A DNA stretch of 12,681 nucleotides from positions 1-12,681 of the forward strand of contig DATCTT010000308.1 in NCBI GenBank assembly GCA_036567845.1, in the 5' to 3' direction. The DNA is from MWAR01 sp036567845. GTDB taxonomy: Bacteria > Muiribacteriota > Ozemobacteria > Ozemobacterales > Ozemobacteraceae. The position numbers and the translations under genes were made by a program. The stretch's first letter is position 1. Each line of letters begins with the position of its first letter. Positions 6,635-12,681 of this stretch are shown here, piece by piece. A model generated the notes under the pieces. That model was not told the origin of the DNA, made no database searches, and saw only the letters and a list, made by a program, of their open reading frames with translations.

Positions 6635-6659
6635 TATGTATATATGAGAGGAAGCCAAG

Positions 6660-6875
6660 ATGAAAGACTACGAATGCTCCCGGTGCGGGTATGTGTACCG
6701 GCCGGCAACCGGGGACAGGGTGCATCATGTGCCGCCATTCACGGTGTTCGCCGACATCCTGGATTCCTGGGAGTGTCCCGTTTGCCATGCCCCCAAACAC
6801 TGCTTCCGGGCATGTCCGGGAGATGACGTGACCTATCTCTCCCGTTCGTCCGAGCATCTGAAAAATGTCTCCTGA
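6660..6875 (+). CDS. Rubredoxin-like protein with C-terminal extension
   Basis: A 71-residue protein with the two cysteine pairs that bind one iron in rubredoxin: YECSRCGYVY (4-13; C6, C9) and SWECPVCHAPKHCF (36-49; C39, C42). Aromatic residues around both pairs and the spacing between them match the family. Rubredoxins are small cytoplasmic one-electron carriers, serving for example oxygen or peroxide reductases in anaerobes; no partner enzyme is visible here. Differences from the norm are a His where CPxCG usually has Gly, two extra Cys (48, 52), and about 18 extra C-terminal residues, since most family members have about 52-54. GAGG at 6648-6651, 8 bases before ATG, supports the start. It lies between a response regulator and a hybrid kinase, so a redox-response link is possible but only inferred. 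Confidence 0.88.
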   Translation: MKDYECSRCGYVYRPATGDRVHHVPPFTVFADILDSWECPVCHAPKHCFRACPGDDVTYLSRSSEHLKNVS

Positions 6876-6908
6876 CCCGGCGGTACCGGCTGGGCAGAGC
6901 TTGCGGCT

Positions 6909-8903
6909 TCAGAGCGGCGTTCCATGGCAGGAGCGGATCGCGGCGATCAGATGCTCCATCGGGCTGTCCTTGGCGACATACTCGATCGCGCCCTCCCGGC
7001 GCATCACGTTCGCGGCATGCTCCTCGGCATAGACCGAGATGGCGATGACCTTGGTTTCGGGCAGCTCCTTGACGAGGCGTGATACGGTCTGGATCCCGTC
7101 CATCTCGGGCATGTTCACGTCGAGGATGACGACTTCCGGATGCAGCTGATGGGCCTTCGCGATGGCTTCACGCCCGTTTTCCGCCTCGCCCACGACTTCG
7201 ATGTCCGCTTCCAGCTCCAGCAGGCTGGTCAGACCCTGCCTGACCATCTTGTGGTCATCGACCAGAAGAACCCTGATCGGATCGAATTTCCGCGATGGTG
7301 ACGATCTCTGGCCATACTCGCCCGAATGGCCCTCCCGAAGCGGGATCGAAAGAGTGATACGCGTTCCGCGCCCGGGGGCGGTGTCGATGAGAAGCGTGCC
7401 GCCCAGATACAGGAGTCGCTGTTGGAGCGAGAAAAGGCCGAATCCGCCTCTGGTGCCGGGTTTGACGGTGCCTGGAACGAAGCCGTGGCCATCGTCCTCC
7501 ACGATGACGGTGAACCGCTTCTCCGTTTCCGCGGGGATGAGCACCCGTGCCTCCCGGACTCCGGCGTGTTTCCTGATGTTCAGCAGCAGCTCGCGGACCG
7601 ATTCGAACAGGAAGGTCCGTTCGGCGGGGGCGGTCGGTTCCCGCTCCGCTTCCGCGTGGATGTGCACCTCGAGGCAGTGCTTCTCTTTCATGTAGGTTGC
7701 GAGCCAGCCAAAAGCCGCGCTCAGGCCCGACTGGGTGAGGACCGGCGGAAACAGCTCGATCGTCAGGGTGGTGGCCACCCGGAGCGCTTCCTTCAGGATA
7801 TCCTCGAGGACGTTGAACGTGGCGTTATGCGGCTGTGACGAGCTGCGCCGAAGGAGACTGGCCTGCATCTGAGCGCTGACGAGAAGCTGCTGGACGTGAT
7901 CGTGCAGCAGAGAAGCGATGCGCTGCCGCTCGCGCTGCTCCGTCTGGATGGTCTCGGTGGCGAGTTCCCGGAGCTGTCCGGCAAGCTCCTGATCCTCGTT
8001 GGCCTGCCGCAGCGCCTCTTCGGTCATCTTCCGCTCGGTGATGTCGAGAACCTGGGACATGACCCAGAGCATCTTCCCCTGATCGTCCACCAGGACGGAG
8101 TTGTACCATTCGCAGATGATCACTTTCCCGTCTTTCGTGTAATTGCGGTTGCAGGAGAAGACGTGGCGGGAAACACCGCTCGTGAGGCGCGTCATAACGC
8201 GCAGCAGATGCGGGATGTCGTCCTCGAAGACGATGTTCAGATCCATGATCCGCTTTCCGAGCGTCTCCTGGGCTGTCCACCCGAAGATCCGCTCGGCTTC
8301 ACCGGACCAGCGGGTCACGATAAAATTCGTGTCCCACTCCACGATCCCGAGCGGGGAGTTGTTCATGTGGAACGACAACCGCTGCTCGCTTTCGCGAAGA
8401 ATCTCCGCGGTGTGCCGCTCCTCCGTGATCTCGTGGGCGACGACCACCGCCCCCAGGATTATCCCTTCGGGGGAACGAATGGGGCTGAAATTGTATCTTC
8501 CAACCCAGGTTTCACCGGTGCTGCGCAGCCGGAGGGTGTACTCGACGTTCTTGCCTGACTCGCCCCGCAACGCGCGCGGAACCACCCACATCTCAGGAAG
8601 CGCTGGCTTGCCGTCGGCCGTGAACACCTCGAACCGATCGAAGCATGCGGAAATATGCCGGGAGCACTCCTCTTTGCTGCTGAACCGGTGGTAGGTCGCG
8701 AAGGCTTCGTTGAACTCGATGAAATTTCCCGCGGCATCCGAGATGAACACGGCATCGGACATATTCTCGAGCGCCGACGCGAGGAGCGTGCCGCTTTTTT
8801 GCGGATCCCGGCCGGAAACCTGCCGTTCGAGCTCCGCAACCCGCTCGCGAAGCCTCTGCATCTCTTCCAGAAGCCGGGCTTTCGTCATTCTTGCGTCATT
8901 CAT
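6909..8903 (-). CDS. Soluble hybrid histidine kinase: PAS-PAS-HisKA_3-HATPase-REC
   Basis: A 664-residue protein. A short coiled coil (about 6-30, LLEEMQRLRERVAELERQV) precedes PAS1 (about 43-165, ending VVVAHEITEER) and PAS2 (about 172-297, ending VLDITERKMTEEAL). The HisKA_3 dimerisation region has QRIASLLHDHVQQ (327-339), phospho-acceptor H334. The ATPase domain has N-box N442 (LLLNIRKHA), DDGHGF (470-475) and GGFGL (486-490). A C-terminal receiver has D549/D550, phospho-acceptor D595 (ILDVNMPEMDG) and K645, but no DNA-binding domain follows. No membrane segment is seen, so it should sense a cytoplasmic signal through PAS. The internal receiver may tune kinase output to the NarL-type regulator at 5755-6399. 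The start is ambiguous: a TTG at 8933 would add 10 residues, and ATG 8903 has only a weak ribosome site. Confidence 0.93.
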   Translation of the reverse strand: MNDARMTKARLLEEMQRLRERVAELERQVSGRDPQKSGTLLASALENMSDAVFISDAAGNFIEFNEAFATYHRFSSKEECSRHISACFDRFEVFTADGKPALPEMWVVPRALRGESGKNVEYTLRLRSTGETWVGRYNFSPIRSPEGIILGAVVVAHEITEERHTAEILRESEQRLSFHMNNSPLGIVEWDTNFIVTRWSGEAERIFGWTAQETLGKRIMDLNIVFEDDIPHLLRVMTRLTSGVSRHVFSCNRNYTKDGKVIICEWYNSVLVDDQGKMLWVMSQVLDITERKMTEEALRQANEDQELAGQLRELATETIQTEQRERQRIASLLHDHVQQLLVSAQMQASLLRRSSSQPHNATFNVLEDILKEALRVATTLTIELFPPVLTQSGLSAAFGWLATYMKEKHCLEVHIHAEAEREPTAPAERTFLFESVRELLLNIRKHAGVREARVLIPAETEKRFTVIVEDDGHGFVPGTVKPGTRGGFGLFSLQQRLLYLGGTLLIDTAPGRGTRITLSIPLREGHSGEYGQRSSPSRKFDPIRVLLVDDHKMVRQGLTSLLELEADIEVVGEAENGREAIAKAHQLHPEVVILDVNMPEMDGIQTVSRLVKELPETKVIAISVYAEEHAANVMRREGAIEYVAKDSPMEHLIAAIRSCHGTPL

Positions 8904-8964
8904 GATTCCATCTCGTTTCTCTCCGACACACAATCCGATCCATCCGGGAACCCGCCTCGCAGCT

Positions 8965-8974
8965 GTGATATCAC
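8965..8974. promoter_or_regulatory. GTGATATCAC palindrome upstream of the hybrid kinase
   Basis: A perfect 10-base dyad 62 bases upstream of the kinase ATG, in the 102-base gap after the small membrane-protein gene. Its size fits a small operator half-site pair. No regulator is assigned, and it may be chance. Confidence 0.25.
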
Positions 8975-8979
8975 TCTAT

Positions 8980-8999
8980 GCCGGGATCCGGGGCCCGGC
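8980..8999 (-). other. GC-rich hairpin after the small membrane-protein gene
   Basis: GCCGGG (8980-8985) and CCCGGC (8994-8999) pair across an 8-base loop, ending 6 bases beyond the small gene's stop on the minus strand. No U tract follows, so it could reduce read-through into the kinase gene or protect the mRNA end rather than be a full terminator. Confidence 0.35.
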
Positions 9000-9005
9000 G
9001 GACCG

Positions 9006-9146
9006 TCAGGCGTCTCCTGCCTTCGGGGAAAAGATGACCTTGCCGGAAAGATGCTTTTTCTGCCGCCGGTCGCGAAGATATGCCCGGTGGGCGAGAAAGC
9101 CGAACACGATCGCCAGCGCCAGGATGAAAAGAAGGAAAACGATCAC
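9006..9146 (-). CDS. Small single-pass membrane protein (46 residues, GTG start)
   Basis: The reading frame encodes 46 residues: GTG-initiated IVFLLFILALAIVFGFLA (2-19), a clear membrane helix, then the basic segment HRAYLRDRRQKKH (20-32) and a short polar tail ending SPKAGDA. By the positive-inside rule the tail is cytoplasmic. GAGAGG lies 5 bases before the GTG, and a near-consensus promoter ends at 9179, about 26 bases upstream of the ribosome site. I do not recognise a family. It is followed after 102 bases by the hybrid kinase on the same strand, so it may be co-transcribed with that membrane-less sensor; a role as its membrane partner is speculation. The main alternative is a chance frame, but ribosome site, promoter, hydrophobic-then-basic design and position all favour a gene. 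Confidence 0.7.
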   Translation of the reverse strand: MIVFLLFILALAIVFGFLAHRAYLRDRRQKKHLSGKVIFSPKAGDA

Positions 9147-9178
9147 GAGAACCTCTCGGGGATGATCTGCATGTTGTC

Positions 9179-9208
9179 ATTGTACGACCGGATGCCTGGA
9201 TATTTCAA
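9179..9208 (-). promoter_or_regulatory. Strong sigma-70 promoter for the small membrane protein (and kinase)
   Basis: On the minus strand TTGAAA (9208-9203), 18 bases, then TACAAT (9184-9179). Each hexamer has 5 of 6 consensus bases. Transcription should start near 9172, upstream of the GAGAGG site and GTG at 9146. It is the best promoter match I found in the window. Confidence 0.65.
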
Positions 9209-9234
9209 GATATAGAAGGTGCCGGTGGGGGGAG

Positions 9235-9858
9235 TCAGCCGTTCAAAATCGCCTGGAAGCGGTCCAGGAACCGGGCGACGTGCAGGCCGTCGACCAGTCC
9301 GTGATGCACCTGGATCGAAACGGGAAGCATCTGTCTGTCGCCCACCAGGTGGAGTTTTCCGAACGTGATTCTCGGCACGGAATCCTCCGAGTGAAGCGAC
9401 TTTGAATAGGTGAGTCCCGTGAAAGACTGCCAGGGGATGCTCGAATAGTAGATCTGATCGAGCCGGTCGTTCTGATCGATACACATTCCCGAGCGAGCCT
9501 TCGTCTCTGCCATCCGCGCGGCCGCTTCCCGGGCGAACGTCGGGAAATCCTCGGAAAACTCGATGAAGCAGCAGCCGAACGTCTCGTCGGGGCGCAGAAC
9601 CGTTGCCGAACCGTGGACCCGGTCGTAGCAGACGACCTTGCCGCCGAGAATGCGCATTCTCAGCTCCTCGACATCGTTCGCCGCGATGAGCGATGCGTGC
9701 AGATATCGCAGGAAGAACGACCCCCCGAACTCTTTCGCGGCCCGCCAGGCCCCCGTGGCGTCCATCGCCGTCGACAATCCCCAGTAAGGATCGTCGAGCC
9801 CGCAGAAGTGCCTGAAATGCTCTTTCCGCTTCCACGTATCGATGTCAATATATTTCAT
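9235..9858 (-). CDS. Chloramphenicol acetyltransferase (CatA)-fold acyltransferase
   Basis: A 207-residue protein, close to the usual 210-220 of trimeric CAT enzymes. N-terminal WKRKEHF (9-15) matches the WxRxEHF of CATs; QVHHGLVDGLHVARF (183-197) is nearly the CAT catalytic segment, with H186 as the expected base and D190 as its structural Asp; IPWQSFTG (141-148) matches the PWxxFxS region. Compared from memory with CAT III, the Ser148 position, which stabilises the transition state, is Gly here, so efficient chloramphenicol acetylation is doubtful and another acyl acceptor is possible. The enzyme should be cytoplasmic and use acetyl- or acyl-CoA. AAGG, 8 bases before the ATG, supports the start. 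It begins 37 bases after the OleC-like ligase on the same strand, so the two are probably co-transcribed. Confidence 0.88.
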   Translation of the reverse strand: MKYIDIDTWKRKEHFRHFCGLDDPYWGLSTAMDATGAWRAAKEFGGSFFLRYLHASLIAANDVEELRMRILGGKVVCYDRVHGSATVLRPDETFGCCFIEFSEDFPTFAREAAARMAETKARSGMCIDQNDRLDQIYYSSIPWQSFTGLTYSKSLHSEDSVPRITFGKLHLVGDRQMLPVSIQVHHGLVDGLHVARFLDRFQAILNG

Positions 9859-9895
9859 GGCCGCCGCCTTCGAAAATGCGTGCGCCCGAACGCCA

Positions 9896-11632
9896 TCACA
9901 CCAGGCCGGCTTTTTTCAGCTCGTCGCGGAGAATGCCATACTCGACCTTCGAGCGGTGTCGAAGGTCCATCGGGATGTCCGGATGGAAGATCACCTGATC
10001 CACCGGAATCCCGTTCTTGGTCATGATTCGCCGGATCTCGGCCTCGCGTTCGGCGCAGAGGCTCTTGTTGCCGATGTCATCGGTGTTCTTCGGGGCGACC
10101 ACGCAGACGGTTTTCTCGCCGAGCTTCGCGTCGGGCACCCCGAGATAGGCGGCCAGGCGCGTGTAGGGCTGGCGCTTCAGCACGACTTCCGCCTGGACCG
10201 GAAAGAGATACGTTCCGTCACGCTCGATTGCGTTATGGATGCGGCCGACGATCCAGACGTTCCCCTTTCCGTCAAGTCGCCCGAGATCCCCGGTGCGATG
10301 CCACACGATATCGTCGTGATCGCGGATCTTCGACTTTTTGAAGGCTTCGGGGTCGTTGTAATACGCACGGCAGACATGTTCCCCGGCAACCAGCAGCTCC
10401 CCGACGCTTCCCTGCGGCACCTCGAGTTCGGCCCACTGGCTGGCGGAGGTGATTTCGATGGGGCCGCGCACGATCCTGATAAACTTGTATTTCAGCCCGT
10501 CGGCGAAATGGCCCACATTGACGCCGGCGTCGACCAGCTCGGGATCATCCTCGGTGACGCTCCGCTGGGCGAGCATCTCCTTGCCCGTGATGTGGGTCAT
10601 CGGCTCGGCCTCGGTGGACCCATACATGACAACGAGATCCGCGTTCGGCGCGATCTTGGTGAACTCCTCCACGACGTCTCGTGACACGGCGGCGCCGCCG
10701 GCGGCAACCCGGCGCAGCCCGGGCAGGGTCACGCCCTTCTCGAGACAATACTTGTTCAGTCCGTTGAGCAGTGAGGGGTTCAGCGTGAGTGTGGTGATGC
10801 CCTCCCCCTTGATCTGCGTGTAGAGAACATACGGATCGTTGGCGGCCGGCTCTGCCACGTTGATCGCCGGCAGAACGGTGGTCACGCCCGCTGCAAGATT
10901 GTTCAACGAGAAGATTGGAAACACCGGCAGATCCAAATCCTTCTCGGTGTAGGGCAGACAGGCGTCGATGGCGTAATGCTGCGCGGCGAGGAACCGGTGG
11001 GACCGGTCAGCCCCCTTGGGCGTTCCGGACGAGCCGGTGGTGAACGTGATGAGCGCGGTGTGCTCCTGCGCGACCGGTACCGGCTCGGCGGTCTCGGGTG
11101 TCTTGAGAAGCTCTTCGAAGCGGGCCGTCCAGGTTTTCGTGCAGGGCCCCATGTTGATCTTGATCGGAATGGCCTCGAGGCCGGGTTTCCCCTCGCCCAT
11201 GGCGAACCCGCGCTCGCCCGACAGCCAGACCTTCGGCTTGCACAGGCCGGCAACGTACTCGAGCTGATCGGCCCGGGCGAACGAGTCCAGGAAAATGCAC
11301 GTGGCCCCCAGCATCTGGAAGGCGAACATGCCTGTGTAGAGCCACGGGATCATGGGAACGTAAACCAGCGCGCGATCGCCTTTCCCGATGCCAAGTTTCT
11401 TGTAACCGGCGGCCACGTGGACGACCATATTATAGATGTCTCTATATGTGAAGGGGTCGTGGGTCAGCGTGCGGGCGAACGGGTTGTAATCGAACCAGAT
11501 CTTGTTCTTCGTGTTGACCCACTTCATGCAGACCCGGTCGGGATGTTTCTCGTAGTGCTCCTGGAGGAAACAGAAACAGTTGTTCCGCAAACTTTCGTTC
11601 CCGACATCGTAGCCAATTTTTGGAAGCGCCAC
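9896..11632 (-). CDS. OleC-like AMP-dependent synthetase/ligase
   Basis: A 578-residue ANL-superfamily adenylating enzyme. Core motifs are visible in order: TFTTGSSGTPKGA (196-208, P-loop A3), VVMYGSTEAE (334-343, A5), WHRTGDLGRLDG (444-455, A7; D449), VGRIHNAIERDG (462-473, A8) and the catalytic lysine K562 in MDLRHRSKVEYG (555-566, A10). The last motif and the N-terminal FTYRDIYNMV region resemble OleC-type olefin beta-lactone synthetases, so OleC-like is a better guess than ordinary acyl-CoA synthetase; acyl-CoA ligase remains possible. The enzyme should activate a carboxylic acid with ATP, releasing PPi, in the cytoplasm. No OleA, OleB or OleD homologue is visible beside it. It starts at GTG with AAGGAG 6 bases upstream, and is followed by the CAT-fold acyltransferase. 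Confidence 0.88.
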   Translation of the reverse strand: MALPKIGYDVGNESLRNNCFCFLQEHYEKHPDRVCMKWVNTKNKIWFDYNPFARTLTHDPFTYRDIYNMVVHVAAGYKKLGIGKGDRALVYVPMIPWLYTGMFAFQMLGATCIFLDSFARADQLEYVAGLCKPKVWLSGERGFAMGEGKPGLEAIPIKINMGPCTKTWTARFEELLKTPETAEPVPVAQEHTALITFTTGSSGTPKGADRSHRFLAAQHYAIDACLPYTEKDLDLPVFPIFSLNNLAAGVTTVLPAINVAEPAANDPYVLYTQIKGEGITTLTLNPSLLNGLNKYCLEKGVTLPGLRRVAAGGAAVSRDVVEEFTKIAPNADLVVMYGSTEAEPMTHITGKEMLAQRSVTEDDPELVDAGVNVGHFADGLKYKFIRIVRGPIEITSASQWAELEVPQGSVGELLVAGEHVCRAYYNDPEAFKKSKIRDHDDIVWHRTGDLGRLDGKGNVWIVGRIHNAIERDGTYLFPVQAEVVLKRQPYTRLAAYLGVPDAKLGEKTVCVVAPKNTDDIGNKSLCAEREAEIRRIMTKNGIPVDQVIFHPDIPMDLRHRSKVEYGILRDELKKAGLV

Positions 11633-11638
11633 TTTCGA

Positions 11639-11672
11639 CTCCTTACCGGGCGATACGATTCCCGATCACCCG
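11639..11672 (-). promoter_or_regulatory. Ribosome site and adjoining leader hairpin of the ligase gene
   Basis: AAGGAG (11644-11639) lies 6 bases before the GTG start at 11632 and decides that non-ATG start. Immediately 5' of it, CGGGTGAT (11672-11665) can pair with ATCGCCCG (11654-11647) across a 10-base loop, with one G-U wobble, ending two bases before the ribosome site. It could modulate translation; this is inference. Confidence 0.45.
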
Positions 11673-11809
11673 ACGACCTGCCTGTGTGGGGCCCACGACG
11701 GAAATCTCCCCGCCATCGATCCCCGCGACTGCCTGGATTCGAGCCGGTGTTCCCGCTGTTCAGCATCACGTTCGAACCACCCCGGCTGGGAATGAGAATC
11801 TCCCGATGC

Positions 11810-11839
11810 AGGATACCACCCCGCAATTTTTCAGAGCAA
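11810..11839 (-). promoter_or_regulatory. Weak candidate promoter for ligase-acyltransferase genes
   Basis: On the minus strand TTGCTC (11839-11834), 18 bases, then TATCCT (11815-11810). It is only a moderate match. The rest of the 262-base gap 11633-11894 shows no convincing gene; read-through from the binding-protein gene is the alternative. Confidence 0.3.
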
Positions 11840-11855
11840 CACAGGCGTGCGTGTT

Positions 11856-11883
11856 TCCCATCGCCCTGGCAGGCATGGAAAGC
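11856..11883 (-). terminator. Imperfect hairpin after the PhnD-like gene
   Basis: Minus-strand TTTCCATGCC and GGCGATGGGAAA pair around a TGCCAG loop with two single-base bulges, 12 bases past the stop. There is no clear U tract, so it may be a weak terminator or mRNA-end structure. Confidence 0.3.
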
Positions 11884-11894
11884 GTGATGGAGAA

Positions 11895-12681
11895 TCAGCG
11901 GGACGCCCGGGGTTGCAGGGCGTTGCGCAGCTCGCTGAGAAACGTTCTGACACGCGCGATGTCATCGTCGTTCACCGGGAGAAACTCCATAATGGGAGGG
12001 AGTCCGGAGGAGGCGAGCGATGTCTGCTTCAGCGTTCCGGTTTTCAACAGGGCCTTCTTGAACGCCTCCCGCAGGACGGGGTCGCAGTCCTTGCGGCAGG
12101 CCACGATGTCGGTCGGGATCTCGGCTGTTTTCCCCAGCACCAGCAGCTGGTCGAGAATCTTCTGGTCATGAATTCCGGCGATCGAGTCCTCGATAACGGC
12201 GCCGACGTCGATCTTCTTCGACCAGACGGCCGACAGGACCGCATCGTGCTTCTGGAGAAACACGGCCTTGCAATCCTTCTGCGGGTCGACCCCCGAGTCC
12301 AGAAGCACCTTGAGCGGGTACAGATACCCGCTTGCTGACTCGGGATCGACGAAGCCGATGGTCTTTCCCTTGATCTCCTCGAGCCGGCTGATCCCGGAAT
12401 CCTTCCGCGCGACGATCACCCCGAAATAGCTCCCGCCGGTCCGGCGCTTCGCCTTGGCGAGCGGGATCAGGGGAATCTTCTCGGAGCCGATGACATAGGC
12501 GGTGGGGCCGAGCCAGGCAAAATCGACCGCTCCGTGCTCGAGGGCGGTCAGAACGCCGGCATAATCCTTCGGTGTGACCAGCCGAACATCCTGTGCCCCC
12601 GTTTCCTGTCTGAGAAATCCGACGAGCCCCCGAACCGCCAGCATCATCCCCTTGACGCTGATGTATGGCGGCCGGCCGATC
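11895..12681 (-). CDS. PhnD-like ABC-transporter substrate-binding protein (5' end outside window)
   Basis: The frame is open to the window edge, where RPPYISVKGMM continues upstream of the first internal Met, so the true start and any signal peptide lie beyond 12681. Visible family features are VDFAWLGPTAYVIG (near the first third of the visible part), ARKDSGISRLEEIKGKTIGF (typical of the strand-turn-helix preceding the second lobe) and VDPESASGYLYP, the SxSGYLYP binding segment of PhnD-type proteins. The family binds phosphonate, phosphite or related oxyanions in the periplasm and delivers them to an ABC permease; ligand cannot be assigned here. No permease or ATPase gene is in the window; they may lie upstream of 12681. 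Some PhnD-like proteins instead serve as sensory inputs. The protein stops after the binding domain, with no fused kinase. Confidence 0.85.
   Translation of the reverse strand, partial: IGRPPYISVKGMMLAVRGLVGFLRQETGAQDVRLVTPKDYAGVLTALEHGAVDFAWLGPTAYVIGSEKIPLIPLAKAKRRTGGSYFGVIVARKDSGISRLEEIKGKTIGFVDPESASGYLYPLKVLLDSGVDPQKDCKAVFLQKHDAVLSAVWSKKIDVGAVIEDSIAGIHDQKILDQLLVLGKTAEIPTDIVACRKDCDPVLREAFKKALLKTGTLKQTSLASSGLPPIMEFLPVNDDDIARVRTFLSELRNALQPRASR

Noticed and set aside
11749..11780. TTCGA-containing strings resembling tRNA T-loops
   Set aside because: Flanking bases do not form 5-bp T stems on either strand, and no acceptor or anticodon arm fits.

Overview
The window is GC-rich bacterial chromosomal DNA with tightly packed genes on both strands and short intergenic gaps. 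Shine-Dalgarno sites and sigma-70-like promoters are recognisable. The gene content (soluble PAS hybrid histidine kinase, NarL-type regulator, rubredoxin, POT-type transporter, OleC-like adenylating enzyme, PhnD-like binding protein, dispersed CACAGAG-type repeat) suggests a free-living environmental Gram-negative-like bacterium. A deltaproteobacterial or similar anaerobic lineage is possible, but no taxonomic marker gene is present, so this is only an impression. I saw no rRNA, tRNA, CRISPR array, transposase or phage gene.

Layout. (1) 1-1896, plus strand: a dispersed-repeat fragment, then an ankyrin-repeat protein, an 86-residue CxxC thioredoxin-fold protein and an unrecognised 248-residue protein, probably one transcription unit. 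(2) 1880-3918: a membrane-anchored NUC1-family (DRGH) nuclease on the minus strand, whose 3' end overlaps the unknown gene by 17 bases. It is divergent from an RNase D-like 3'-5' exonuclease; an inverted repeat sits in their shared upstream region. (3) 3919-5533: a strong hairpin between convergent genes, then a POT/PTR2-like MFS transporter on the minus strand. (4) 5534-8903, signalling block: a NarL/LuxR response regulator (plus) with a good promoter; a 260-base leader with a terminator hairpin and competing folds; a rubredoxin (plus); and a soluble PAS-PAS-HisKA_3-HATPase-REC hybrid kinase (minus). (5) 9006-9208: a 46-codon single-pass membrane protein with a GTG start, behind a very good promoter and upstream of the kinase. 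(6) 9235-11632, minus: an OleC-like AMP-forming ligase followed 37 bases later by a chloramphenicol-acetyltransferase-fold enzyme. (7) 11895-12681, minus: a PhnD-like periplasmic binding protein whose 5' end lies outside the window.

How the parts may work together. The HisKA_3 kinase and the NarL-type regulator belong to families that normally pair, and a rubredoxin lies between them, so an electron-transfer or redox response is a reasonable guess. The small membrane protein is placed to be co-transcribed with the kinase, which has no membrane segment of its own. The ligase and acyltransferase look like a two-enzyme acyl-activation and acyl-transfer unit of unknown product. The two nucleases are typical of nucleic-acid scavenging and processing, but nothing shows that they cooperate.
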